DNA of 64,000 nt from Roseivirga sp. UBA6052. Lineage in GTDB: Bacteria; Bacteroidota; Bacteroidia; Cytophagales; Cyclobacteriaceae. Made by a program: the position numbers and the translations under genes. Positions 35,416 through 44,020 of this stretch are shown here, piece by piece. Within the stretch, counting starts at the first letter, position 1; each line of letters opens with the position of its first letter. Under the pieces are notes generated by a model, which saw only the letters and a program-made list of their open reading frames with translations, did no database searches and was not told the DNA's origin. The stretch is from positions 1,054,001 to 1,118,000 of the forward strand of contig DIYO01000001.1 in NCBI GenBank assembly GCA_002427755.1. Direction: 5' to 3'.

Positions 35416-36909
35416 ATGATAGAAACCAAAACCATAAAGAAGATACTAGTTTCGAATCGCGGAGAAATTGCCATTCGTGTAATGCGCACCGCAAGAGAGT
35501 TAGGGATCAAAACTGTTGCGATTTACAGCGATGCTGACTCAACAGCGGCTCATGTTAAATATGCCGATGAAGCTATGAACGTAGGCCCTGCTCCTTCAGC
35601 TCAATCTTATCTAAATATGGATAGAATCATTGAAGTATGTAAAGAGCTCAATGTAGATGCGGTGCATCCTGGATACGGCTTTCTATCAGAGAATTCAACA
35701 TTCGCTAAAATGGTAACCGATAACGGTATCATTTTTATAGGCCCTTCTCCAGAAGCCATAGAAGTGATGGGTGATAAGCTAGCGGCTAAAAACGCGGTAT
35801 CTAAGTACAATGTACCTATGGTTCCGGGAGTGAACCATGCCGTAAGCGATAAAGATGAAGCTATCGAGATTGCTCGGGAGATTGGTTACCCCGTACTTAT
35901 CAAAGCAAGTGCGGGAGGTGGCGGAAAAGGAATGCGCGTTGTAGAACAAGAGGAAGATTTGGCCGAACAGATGGAACGCGCTATGAGCGAGGCGAAATCT
36001 GCTTTTGGCAACCCATCGGTATTTGTAGAAAAATTCATTACTCAGCCAAGACATATTGAGATTCAAATTATTGGGGATCAGCACGGAAATGTAGTCTACC
36101 TTTTTGAAAGAGATTGTTCTATTCAGAGAAGGCATCAAAAAGTAGTTGAAGAGGCTCCTTCTGCTGTCCTTAACGATGCACAAAGAAAAGCCATGGGTGA
36201 AGCAGCCATAGGGGTTGCCAAATCTTGTGACTATTACGGTGCTGGTACTGTAGAATTCATAGTTGATGAAAACTTAGATTTCTTCTTCCTAGAAATGAAT
36301 ACCAGACTTCAGGTAGAACACCCGGTCACAGAAGAAATTACAGGAAAGGACTTAGTTGCTGAGCAGATTAGAGTAGCTGAAGGCCATCCACTAAGTTTCA
36401 AACAGGAAGAACTTAAAATTCAAGGACACGCCCTCGAAATTCGTGTGTACGCAGAAAATCCAAGAACCAATTTCTTACCTGATACAGGAAAGCTTCAAAC
36501 TTATAAGCTCCCGCAAGGACCAGGAGTTAGAGTAGACGATGGTTATGAAGAAGGAATGGATATACCTATCTATTATGACCCTATGATCTCTAAACTTATT
36601 ACCTACGGTGCTAATAGAGAGCAAGCTCGTTTAAGGATGTTAAGAGCTATTGAGGAATACGAAATATCAGGTGTTGCTACAACACTGGACTTCTGCTCTT
36701 TTGCATTAAAGCATGAAGCCTTCATTTCAGGTAAATTTGATACCAAATTTGTAGAAAAGTATTTTACTCCTGAGGTTTTAGATGAAGCAGACCCTGAAAA
36801 AGAACAAATTGCTATAGCTTTGGCTTCCCTTCTTATTGATCAGAAAGCACATGGTGCACAGATTAAAAACGAAGGCCTAAGCAAATGGAAATTAAGGGTT
36901 AAGGATTAG
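35416..36909 (+). CDS. accC: Biotin carboxylase subunit of acyl-CoA carboxylase
   Basis: This 497-residue ATP-grasp enzyme begins KKILVSNRGEIAIRVMRTARELG, has the glycine-rich loop ASAGGGGKGMR, and the catalytic segment FFLEMNTRLQVEHPVTE. It carboxylates biotin using ATP and bicarbonate, the first half-reaction of acetyl- or propionyl-CoA carboxylase. About 45 residues longer than E. coli AccC, it resembles the Bacteroidota subunits that work with separate biotin carrier and carboxyltransferase proteins; neither is encoded here, so acetyl-CoA versus propionyl-CoA specificity is open. It is followed after 3 bp by the DUF1015 gene. Confidence 0.9.
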   Translation: MIETKTIKKILVSNRGEIAIRVMRTARELGIKTVAIYSDADSTAAHVKYADEAMNVGPAPSAQSYLNMDRIIEVCKELNVDAVHPGYGFLSENSTFAKMVTDNGIIFIGPSPEAIEVMGDKLAAKNAVSKYNVPMVPGVNHAVSDKDEAIEIAREIGYPVLIKASAGGGGKGMRVVEQEEDLAEQMERAMSEAKSAFGNPSVFVEKFITQPRHIEIQIIGDQHGNVVYLFERDCSIQRRHQKVVEEAPSAVLNDAQRKAMGEAAIGVAKSCDYYGAGTVEFIVDENLDFFFLEMNTRLQVEHPVTEEITGKDLVAEQIRVAEGHPLSFKQEELKIQGHALEIRVYAENPRTNFLPDTGKLQTYKLPQGPGVRVDDGYEEGMDIPIYYDPMISKLITYGANREQARLRMLRAIEEYEISGVATTLDFCSFALKHEAFISGKFDTKFVEKYFTPEVLDEADPEKEQIAIALASLLIDQKAHGAQIKNEGLSKWKLRVKD

Positions 36910-36912
36910 ACT

Positions 36913-38214
36913 ATGGCTGACATAAAGCCCATTCGGGCTTGGCGATACAATCAAGAACTATCGCTTTCTATCGAAGAACATACATCACCATTATTTGATG
37001 TAATCTCTCAAGAACAAAGAAATGCTTTGTATGGAAATCCATTCAACAGCATACACTTAAGTGTACCTCTACATTCTGAAACGCCAGACGAGGCGCACAA
37101 GACTTTGGAGAATTGGAAAAAGAATGGTGCTATTGTACAAGACCAGATTCCTGGAATTTATATCTACTACCAATATTTTTCACTGCCTGGCAGTACAAAA
37201 CAATATGTACGTAAAGGTTTCATTTGCTGGATAAAGGCAACCGACTGGAATAGCCCAGACTCAGACATATTGAGGCATGAAAACACAATGCCTCATTCTG
37301 TTAATGATCGTGTGGATGTATTAAAAGCTACAGAGCTGAATGTGAGCCCAACTCATGGATTATATTTCGATGAGAGTTTCACGTTGGAAGAATATATGGA
37401 TGAGGCCATTAAGACTCCCATCTATGAAGTGGAAGATTATCAAGGTGTGAAGGACGTAATGTCAGTAATCCATGATAAAAAGATCATCTCGAAGTTCGTT
37501 GAGAAGATGAAACACGAGAAGATAATTCTTGCCGATGGGCATCATCGCTTGGAAGGTTCAATTATTCATAGGAAGGAAATGTTAAAGAAAACAAATGATC
37601 AAGAAGCCGCATTCAATTACCATTTGATGTATCTAACAAATGGTAGTTTAGATGATCTGAGAATTCTACCCACACATAGACTCATTAATGATATAAAGGA
37701 TCTTGATAAGGAGGCATTGCTTAAGAAGCTAGAACCTTATTTTATCATTAATAAGCTGAGTAACCCTTACGATGTAACCGAGATTATACTTGGTAAAAAA
37801 TGGGCCTTTGGCTTACTCTTTGAAGACGAAACCTATAAAGTACAGCTAAAGGAAGATTGTATAAGTGATCTGAGATGGAATTTCCCTGACTCGATCAACA
37901 AACTAGACCTTACTGTAATGCACTATTTCATTATTGAATTAGGCTTAGGCATACCGGGTAAGGACCAGAGAAAATCTCAGAACATCACTTTTGAACGCAA
38001 CTTTGGAAAAAGTGTGAAACGTGTTTTAAAAGGTGAAGTGCAAATGGCCATTATTACTCAAGACATAGACATGGAAGTTGTGAAAGAGGTGTGCCACTCA
38101 GGCTATACGCTTCCCCAAAAGTCAACCTATTTCTATCCTAAAGTAATTTGTGGTTTCTTGTTCGGATCAATTAAACAAAATGAATTTGAATTACCGATTG
38201 ACCCTGGCTTCTAA
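36913..38214 (+). CDS. DUF1015 family protein
   Basis: The 433-residue soluble protein matches the DUF1015 family: PIRAWRYNQEL at the N-terminus, NPFNSIHLSVPL, IYIYYQYFSLPGSTKQYVRKGFI and the conserved ILADGHHRLEGS motif. The DGHHR segment resembles the ParB/sulfiredoxin-like kinase-nuclease superfamily, and I recall family members encoded near serA and serC and a possible link to free-serine kinases; this is inference, not shown here. It follows accC by 3 bp and overlaps maf by 35 bp, so the three form one operon. Confidence 0.85.
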   Translation: MADIKPIRAWRYNQELSLSIEEHTSPLFDVISQEQRNALYGNPFNSIHLSVPLHSETPDEAHKTLENWKKNGAIVQDQIPGIYIYYQYFSLPGSTKQYVRKGFICWIKATDWNSPDSDILRHENTMPHSVNDRVDVLKATELNVSPTHGLYFDESFTLEEYMDEAIKTPIYEVEDYQGVKDVMSVIHDKKIISKFVEKMKHEKIILADGHHRLEGSIIHRKEMLKKTNDQEAAFNYHLMYLTNGSLDDLRILPTHRLINDIKDLDKEALLKKLEPYFIINKLSNPYDVTEIILGKKWAFGLLFEDETYKVQLKEDCISDLRWNFPDSINKLDLTVMHYFIIELGLGIPGKDQRKSQNITFERNFGKSVKRVLKGEVQMAIITQDIDMEVVKEVCHSGYTLPQKSTYFYPKVICGFLFGSIKQNEFELPIDPGF

Positions 38215-38749
38215 ATCCCCAAGAAGACAAGAGTTATTATCTAAGCTTGATTTAGAATTTGAAGTACAGGTAAAAAGTATAGACGAAAGCTATCCACCTG
38301 ATCTACCTAAAGAAAAAATCGCGGAATATTTAGCAGTCGAAAAATCTAATGCATTTGGAGACATTCAAACCAACGAGCTCATCATTACTTCTGACACTAC
38401 AGTTGTTCTTGGAGATAGTTTACTAGAAAAGGCGAAGGACGCATCTGAGGCAGCAGCCATGTTAAAAAAACTATCTGGTCAATCTCATTTGGTTATAACA
38501 GGAGTATGCCTCAAGTCTAAAGGCAAGCAAATCTCATTTAGTGAATCTACCGAAGTTACTTTCGCTGACCTAAGTGATGAACAAATCAACTATTACATCG
38601 AAACGTATCAACCATTTGATAAGGCAGGCGCCTACGGAATTCAAGAGTGGATAGGTATGGTTGGAGTTAAAGGAATTAAAGGCGATTTCTATAATGTAAT
38701 GGGCTTACCGCTATTCCGACTTTATAGAGAACTAAAAAAATTCCAATAA
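38180..38749 (+). CDS. maf: Maf-like nucleotide pyrophosphatase
   Basis: The ATG at 38180 starts MNLNYRLTLASKSPRRQELL, the exact Maf opening with SxSPRR; an earlier GTG at 38150 is in frame but lies deeper inside the DUF1015 gene. The 189-residue enzyme has SDTTVVLGD, LSGQSHLVITGVCL and DKAGAYGIQE. Maf proteins hydrolyse dTTP, UTP and modified pyrimidine nucleotides to monophosphates; a role in septation was proposed in Bacillus. The fold is complete. It is the last gene of accC-DUF1015-maf and is followed by a perfect terminator. Confidence 0.92.
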   Translation: MNLNYRLTLASKSPRRQELLSKLDLEFEVQVKSIDESYPPDLPKEKIAEYLAVEKSNAFGDIQTNELIITSDTTVVLGDSLLEKAKDASEAAAMLKKLSGQSHLVITGVCLKSKGKQISFSESTEVTFADLSDEQINYYIETYQPFDKAGAYGIQEWIGMVGVKGIKGDFYNVMGLPLFRLYRELKKFQ

Positions 38750-38750
38750 A

Positions 38751-38774
38751 AAAAGGGGCTATTGAGCCCCTTTT
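38751..38774. terminator. Bidirectional terminator between maf and macA-like gene
   Basis: A perfect 10-bp stem AAAAGGGGCT/AGCCCCTTTT with an ATTG loop lies between convergent genes and has T-runs on both strands. Confidence 0.93.
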
Positions 38775-38793
38775 AATCTTTATATCTATTCTC

Positions 38794-40173
38794 TTATTCG
38801 TTAGAAGATGAAGGCTTGGCAGCCCCAGCACCTTGCTTTTCGATCATGTCTCCTTCCTTAATTCTCTTTGACACTACAAAGAAAGGACCTGAAATAACTT
38901 CTGTACCTTCCTCTAAACCTGAAAGGATTTCAATATTGTCATAATCGCTAATACCGGTTTTTACTTCAACCATCTTAGCCTTTCCACCATCATTAATGAA
39001 GATCACTTCTTTAATATCATCATCATTATTCGATACTGTTTGGGTAGTTGGAGCATCTTCGTCATCGCTACCTGGTCTTCCTCCTCTATTCTGAAGTTTA
39101 GGGTTTCTTGTAGTTACTGCGGCAAGAGGCACTGAAAGAACATTTGATTTGCTAGTAGTAATAATCTCAACAGAAGCTGTCATACCAGGTCTGAATGGAG
39201 AAGGACCTTGAATCTCTGATAGAAGATCGTTAAAGCTTTCATTCAGAATTCTAATCTCAACTTTAAACTCTGTAACGGCATCAGGAGAAGCTTTAGGATT
39301 AGCAGTATTCGCAATTTGTGTCACGATTCCTTGGAATTTTTTGTCCATAGCAGTGTATGAATCCACATCAATAATAGCTGTATCTCCAAGACTTACACGT
39401 ATGATGTCATTTTCATTCACATCTACTTGAACCTCCATTTGATTCAAGTCTGCCAATTTCATCATTTCAGTACCTGCCATCTGCTGAGTACCTACAACTC
39501 TTTCCCCCTTTTCAACACTTAATAAAGAGATCGTTCCGGATGTAGGTGCTTGCACTACAGTAAGTCTCACATTTTCTTCAGCTTCTTCTACTGTAGCTTG
39601 ACTAGACTTCACAATAAACTCAGCTGCTTTAACACTCTCTACTGCAGCATCCAAATTAAACTTAGCTACCTCGAAATTTGCTTCAGCTGTTTCATAATCT
39701 GCATCAGAAATCACATTTTCTTTTCTTAATTGCTGAGCTCTCTTAAATGCTAACTCTGTTTGAGTAAGCTGTGCCTCACTCCTTGCCTTACTTGCTTTAG
39801 CAGATGCTAAATTCGCTTTCTGCTGATTCAAATTCGCTTGTGATCTATCAAGAGCTTTCTGCAGGTTATCAGGTCTAATTTTAACCAGAACCATTCCTTC
39901 TTGCACATCGTCACCTTCTTCAACATTTAGCTCAATTATCTCACCCGCAACATCAGGGCTAATTGCAATTTCAGTAACTGGTTGTACCACACCAGAAGCA
40001 GTTACTTTTTCAACAATGGTTGTTCTCTTGACCTCAGCCATTTCAACCTTTAATGTCTTTGGTCCACCAATAACTCCAGCCTGTTTAGCTGCCACTGCGG
40101 CAACTAGAACAACTACGAATACTATCAGGAGTATCCAAATGAGCTTGTTTGACTTTTTCTTTTGCTTTGCCAT
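38794..40173 (-). CDS. Efflux periplasmic adaptor (HlyD/MacA family)
   Basis: The 459-residue protein is anchored by one N-terminal helix (KLIWILLIVFVVVLVAAVAA), then has a lipoyl domain (PDVAGEIIELNVEEGDDVQEGMVLVKI), a long alpha-hairpin of about 120 residues rich in Ala/Glu/Lys, the second lipoyl half and beta-barrel with DIDSYTAMDKKFQG-like strands. This is the MacA-type adaptor of an ABC or RND efflux system. It follows a TolC-family gene by 10 bp. No permease or ATPase follows: the next gene is maf on the other strand, beyond a terminator, so its partner must be encoded elsewhere. Confidence 0.9.
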   Translation of the reverse strand: MAKQKKKSNKLIWILLIVFVVVLVAAVAAKQAGVIGGPKTLKVEMAEVKRTTIVEKVTASGVVQPVTEIAISPDVAGEIIELNVEEGDDVQEGMVLVKIRPDNLQKALDRSQANLNQQKANLASAKASKARSEAQLTQTELAFKRAQQLRKENVISDADYETAEANFEVAKFNLDAAVESVKAAEFIVKSSQATVEEAEENVRLTVVQAPTSGTISLLSVEKGERVVGTQQMAGTEMMKLADLNQMEVQVDVNENDIIRVSLGDTAIIDVDSYTAMDKKFQGIVTQIANTANPKASPDAVTEFKVEIRILNESFNDLLSEIQGPSPFRPGMTASVEIITTSKSNVLSVPLAAVTTRNPKLQNRGGRPGSDDEDAPTTQTVSNNDDDIKEVIFINDGGKAKMVEVKTGISDYDNIEILSGLEEGTEVISGPFFVVSKRIKEGDMIEKQGAGAAKPSSSNE

Positions 40174-40183
40174 GTTGTTTTGT

Positions 40184-41629
40184 TTAATCTAATGTTATTG
40201 GGTTTCCTAAATAAAAATCTAAAATCGTTACTCTAAATACATATTCGTACTTAGCTCTAACCAGGTCAGTTCGTGCTGCGAACAAGTTGTTTATTGCAAC
40301 CTGATAGTCCACAAAGTTTGCATCACCAACATTATATCTTTGTTCAGCCACTCTGAACGACTCTTCTAATGCACTTACTCTTTTCTCTGTAGCCTCATAG
40401 GTTTTTAACCCTGCTAGCGCATTAGTGTATGCAGTTTCAATATTTTGTCTAAGCTGGTTCTTTACATTTTGCTGAGTTAATTCAGCTTGCTGTTTAGTAA
40501 TCTGCGCTCTTTGCAAGTTGGAGGTGTTGGCCATTCTACTGAAAATCGGAACGCTCAAATTTACTCTAACCGATTGACCCAGGTTATCATCAAATTGGTC
40601 TATCACTCCATAGTCGTTCGAAAATTGTGTCACTGTTCTTGTAGACGGGTTCGTAAATACAGCTTGGTTAGTACCTTGAACAAAGCCAATCTCTTGTGCT
40701 GGCACAGGAACTTCAGCTGTTCCTAAAAACTGTCTCGCTTGATCAGAGTAGTTAGTAGATAAACTACCCCCTACGCTTAAAGAAGGAAGAAAAGCCCCTC
40801 TAGAAATTTTAACTCCTACTTCGCTGCTCTTTACTCCTAATTGGGCGCTTTTGATCTCTGGCTGATTCTTTAGAGCAATGTCATAAATGCTTGTAGGATT
40901 TTCCATGGCCATCTGAACCTGATTCACTTCAAGTGCAGGTGCTATGATGTCTAAAGATTCAGAGGCTGGCATTTGCATGGCCTGCTTTAAGCTAAGAATG
41001 GCAAGGTTAACCGCATTCTCTGCGTTTACTACTTGAACCTCGTTAGAAGCTTTTTGAGATTCTTGATCTAACTGATTAGTTAAAGGCAAAGAACCAGCTT
41101 CCACTAATTTTTTGGTTCTTTCAAGCTGTTCCGAAGCAATCTGTAATTGGAATTTTGCATTTTCTAACTGCTCTCTATTCAAAAGAACATTTAAGAAATT
41201 AGTCGCTACAGATAAACCAATATCATTTTGTGCTTTTTCCAAATCATACTGGCTTGCTTCCAAATTCAATTCATTCTGCTCAATTCTATTTCTCAGTATC
41301 CCACCTTGATAAACCGTAACATTTGTGTTAGCTGAAATACCTCCACTAGCAAAGGCCTGAGAAACGAAGCTGTTTGTTACAGGATCGATCGTTCTACCAA
41401 AAGACTTACCTACAGATCCGCCTGCCGATAAGTTAGGTAACAAAGCAAACTTAGATTGCTTTAGATTGATCTCATTCTGGAGTTGAGTGAGTTGTGAATT
41501 TCTTACAGTCAGGTTATTCTCCCAAGCATAATTAATGCACTCTTCTAGAGTCCATTGTTTGTTTGAGTTTTGACCTGAAGCCAAGCTTATCGATGTAATG
41601 AGAAGCAGGCAAGTGAATACTTTTTTCAT
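40184..41629 (-). CDS. TolC-family outer-membrane efflux protein
   Basis: This 481-residue protein has a signal peptide (KKVFTCLLLITSISLASG) and the TolC pattern: WTLEECINYAWENNLTVRN, two long helical halves with repeated ASQYDLEKAQNDIGLSVA-type helices, and glycine-rich strands (PNLSAGGSVGKSFGRTIDP). It would form the outer-membrane exit duct with the adaptor encoded downstream. It lies 6 bp after sdaAB and 10 bp before the adaptor, in one operon. It is not a close copy of the TolC protein at 23.3-24.7 kb. Confidence 0.92.
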   Translation of the reverse strand: MKKVFTCLLLITSISLASGQNSNKQWTLEECINYAWENNLTVRNSQLTQLQNEINLKQSKFALLPNLSAGGSVGKSFGRTIDPVTNSFVSQAFASGGISANTNVTVYQGGILRNRIEQNELNLEASQYDLEKAQNDIGLSVATNFLNVLLNREQLENAKFQLQIASEQLERTKKLVEAGSLPLTNQLDQESQKASNEVQVVNAENAVNLAILSLKQAMQMPASESLDIIAPALEVNQVQMAMENPTSIYDIALKNQPEIKSAQLGVKSSEVGVKISRGAFLPSLSVGGSLSTNYSDQARQFLGTAEVPVPAQEIGFVQGTNQAVFTNPSTRTVTQFSNDYGVIDQFDDNLGQSVRVNLSVPIFSRMANTSNLQRAQITKQQAELTQQNVKNQLRQNIETAYTNALAGLKTYEATEKRVSALEESFRVAEQRYNVGDANFVDYQVAINNLFAARTDLVRAKYEYVFRVTILDFYLGNPITLD

Positions 41630-41635
41630 AATTTT

Positions 41636-42313
41636 TTAAAAATCTATATCCGGGATAAATACGACCTCATTTATCCAATTCAAGTGCTTTATATAATCTA
41701 TTGTAACTTTTGGTGGTTTTGAATCCATTTCAATAACATGGCAGGCCGTATCATGTTTACCCTTTCGGTTTACCGACATAGAAGCAATGTTACATTCATC
41801 ATTCGCTAACACTGTTGCAATAAAGGCTATCGCCCCTTTTTTATCTTGAGCCATTAAGATCATTGTGGTTAGATTAGCATTGAACCCAACGCTAAAACCA
41901 TTAACCTCTGTGATTTTAATTACTCCTCCACCACGGCTTTCTCCAACTACTGTAATTGTCTTTTCTCCTCTAGAAACTTCAACCTTCACCGTATTGGGAT
42001 GCATGGTTGATGCATTACCTATAGCTCTAAATTTATAATTGAAACCAGAATTTTCAGCTTCATCAAAAGAAGTCTTAATCCTAACATCGTCCGTATGAAA
42101 ATCTAGCAGTCCAGCAATTATAGCTCTATCGCTACCATGACCTTCGTATGTTCTAGCAAACGAATTGTAGAAAGTAATCTCACCGGTCTCAGGCACTCCG
42201 CCTAAAATTTTTCGTGCTACTCGCCCAATTCTCACTACCCCTGCAGTATGCGAACTTGAAGGACCTATCATAACAGGTCCTATCATATCAAATACACTAC
42301 TTTGATCAGACAT
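41636..42313 (-). CDS. sdaAB: L-serine dehydratase, beta subunit
   Basis: This 225-residue protein has the beta-subunit signature MIGPVMIGPSSSHTAG and YNSFARTYEGHGSDRAIIAG, then a C-terminal ACT-like domain (AIAFIATVLANDECNIASMSV). With the alpha subunit it forms an iron-sulfur serine deaminase that makes pyruvate and ammonia from serine. The alpha subunit with the cluster cysteines is not in this window, so the activity must be completed from elsewhere. It heads the operon sdaAB-tolC-adaptor and has a promoter box overlapping the intergenic region shared with the class IV aminotransferase. Confidence 0.9.
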   Translation of the reverse strand: MSDQSSVFDMIGPVMIGPSSSHTAGVVRIGRVARKILGGVPETGEITFYNSFARTYEGHGSDRAIIAGLLDFHTDDVRIKTSFDEAENSGFNYKFRAIGNASTMHPNTVKVEVSRGEKTITVVGESRGGGVIKITEVNGFSVGFNANLTTMILMAQDKKGAIAFIATVLANDECNIASMSVNRKGKHDTACHVIEMDSKPPKVTIDYIKHLNWINEVVFIPDIDF

Positions 42314-42334
42314 TTGTGCTAGTTAATGTGCTCG

Positions 42335-42342
42335 CAAACATA
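42335..42342 (-). promoter_or_regulatory. -7 box of sdaAB
   Basis: On the minus strand TATGTTTG is an exact TAnnTTTG match, 21 bp before the sdaAB start. The upstream element is weak. Confidence 0.45.
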
Positions 42343-42394
42343 GGAGTTTAATTCCTTCCCTTTTTCTATTATGTTTAAAAGGTTAATAACATCC

Positions 42395-43219
42395 ATGAAA
42401 GCAATATTTAACTCTCGAAGCATTGATACATCCGAGCCAGCGTTAAAAATTACTAATCGAGCATTTTGTTATGGAGACGGGCTATTCGAAACGATTGTTA
42501 CAGGCCCAAACAGAATTAATCTTATCGAGAGACATTATAAAAGATTGCAAGAAGGGGCCATGGCACTGGGAATGACCTTCCCAAAAGAACTCACTTTAGA
42601 AAGACTCAATTACTGGATAAAAGAATTGATTAATCAGAATAGCATAACTGATACCTACAGAGTTAGAATCCATCTCTGGAGGGACTCTGGAGGCCAGTAT
42701 ACTCCATTAAAAAAATCTAGTTCCTATCTTATTGAAATTGAGAATAACCACAGCCAGCTAGTTACAGGAGACTTAAGTATTGGATTAAATACCGAATACG
42801 TAAACACTTTCTCTCCCATCTCACGCTTCAAATCTAAGAACGCGCTCAAATACGTTATGCTAGGAAAGATTAGAGAAGAAAGAGGATTAGACGATATCAT
42901 CTTAATCGACAACCATGGCAATCTTTCCGAATCGTTTACATCCAGTTTATTCTGGGCTAAAGGAAATAAGATTTACACTCCAGGTCTAGAAACAGGCTGT
43001 GTTTCCGGTGTTATGAGAAGCTTCATTATGGAGTATATGAAAGATACTGATAATCCCATTGACGAAGTTTTCGCAACTCACTCGACTCTTGAGTCATGTG
43101 ATGCTATTTTTACAAGCAACGGAGCAGGAATCAAATGGTACAACCGCTTTGAAAGCAAGGATCTAGTGTCTCCTATGCCCTTACTAGAAAACTTAGTTAA
43201 ACGGCTACAGCAGCCTTAA
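42395..43219 (+). CDS. Class IV aminotransferase (PabC/DAAT-like)
   Basis: The 274-residue PLP enzyme has ITNRAFCYGDGLFETI near the start, YVMLGKIREERGLDDIILIDNHGNLSESFTSSLF and TPGLETGCVSGVMRSFI, the standard class IV pattern. Members include branched-chain aminotransferase, D-alanine aminotransferase and aminodeoxychorismate lyase (PabC); the short length and GCVSGV segment favour the PabC/D-alanine aminotransferase side. An ATG at 42371 is also in frame, but it overlaps a -7-like box (TATGTTTA at 42370), so ATG at 42395 is preferred. Its end overlaps the convergent thyA end by 23 bp. Confidence 0.85.
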   Translation: MKAIFNSRSIDTSEPALKITNRAFCYGDGLFETIVTGPNRINLIERHYKRLQEGAMALGMTFPKELTLERLNYWIKELINQNSITDTYRVRIHLWRDSGGQYTPLKKSSSYLIEIENNHSQLVTGDLSIGLNTEYVNTFSPISRFKSKNALKYVMLGKIREERGLDDIILIDNHGNLSESFTSSLFWAKGNKIYTPGLETGCVSGVMRSFIMEYMKDTDNPIDEVFATHSTLESCDAIFTSNGAGIKWYNRFESKDLVSPMPLLENLVKRLQQP

Positions 43220-43991
43220 TATGTGGGTGAGGTTCATAACCCACTAGATTAAAGTCTTCAAACTTAAAGCCGAATATGTCTTTAACTTCAGGATTAATTT
43301 CCATTGTAGGCAGTGGTCTGAAATCTCTAGTCAATTGCAATTCTGCCTGCTCATAGTGATTGGAGTACAAGTGTGCATCGCCAAATGTATGTACGAACTC
43401 TCCAGGTTCTAAATCACAAACTTGAGCTACCATTAAGACTAACAATGAATAAGAAGCGATATTGAAGGGCACCCCTAAGAATACATCAGCGCTTCTCTGA
43501 TAGAGCTGACAGCTTAACTTACCATCAGCTACATAGAACTGAAAGAACGTATGACATGGTGGAAGCGCCATTTGATCTACATCTGCTACATTCCACGCAC
43601 TTACAATTAATCTTCTACTATCAGGATTCCTCTTGATGTTCTTAACCACCTTGGTAATCTGATCTATTGTACCACCATCACCATCGGGCCAGTTTCTCCA
43701 TTGATATCCATAAACAGGTCCTAAATTCCCATCTTCATCTGCCCATTCATCCCATATGCGAACACCATTTTCTTTCAAATACTTGATATTCGTGTCGCCT
43801 TGCAAAAACCATAGTAGTTCATGAATGATTGACCTTAGGTGTAGCTTCTTGGTAGTAACCACCGGAAAACCCTCGGATAAATCGAATCTCATTTGATAAC
43901 CAAATACACTTTTGGTTCCAGTACCTGTTCTATCTGACTTTTCCACCCCATTTTCCAAAATATGCTTCATTAAGTCGTGGTACTGCTTCAT
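43197..43991 (-). CDS. thyA: Thymidylate synthase
   Basis: At 264 residues this matches E. coli ThyA in length and motif order: SDRTGTGTKSVFGYQMRF, FLQGDTNIKYLKENGV, IWDEWADEDGNLGPVYGYQWR, and the nucleophile Cys146 in LPPCHTFFQF. It methylates dUMP to dTMP with methylene-tetrahydrofolate, which serine metabolism supplies through serine hydroxymethyltransferase. It starts 29 bp from the divergent MMPL exporter gene and overlaps the class IV aminotransferase gene by 23 bp at the 3' end. Confidence 0.97.
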   Translation of the reverse strand: MKQYHDLMKHILENGVEKSDRTGTGTKSVFGYQMRFDLSEGFPVVTTKKLHLRSIIHELLWFLQGDTNIKYLKENGVRIWDEWADEDGNLGPVYGYQWRNWPDGDGGTIDQITKVVKNIKRNPDSRRLIVSAWNVADVDQMALPPCHTFFQFYVADGKLSCQLYQRSADVFLGVPFNIASYSLLVLMVAQVCDLEPGEFVHTFGDAHLYSNHYEQAELQLTRDFRPLPTMEINPEVKDIFGFKFEDFNLVGYEPHPHIKAAVAV

Positions 43992-44007
43992 AGTTTCTGC
44001 GATTTTT

Positions 44008-44015
44008 TAGTTTTG
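44008..44015 (+). promoter_or_regulatory. -7 box directly before the MMPL gene
   Basis: TAGTTTTG is an exact TAnnTTTG match ending 5 bp before the ATG at 44021. If used, transcription would begin at or next to the start codon, giving a leaderless or nearly leaderless mRNA. The upstream element would lie inside thyA and is not obvious. Confidence 0.4.
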
Positions 44016-44020
44016 AATTA

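Noticed and set aside
38150..38179. GTG start for maf
   Set aside because: The ATG at 38180 gives the exact Maf N-terminus before SxSPRR.
42371..42394. ATG at 42371 as start of the class IV aminotransferase
   Set aside because: It lies within a -7-like box and adds residues not seen in the family; ATG at 42395 fits better.
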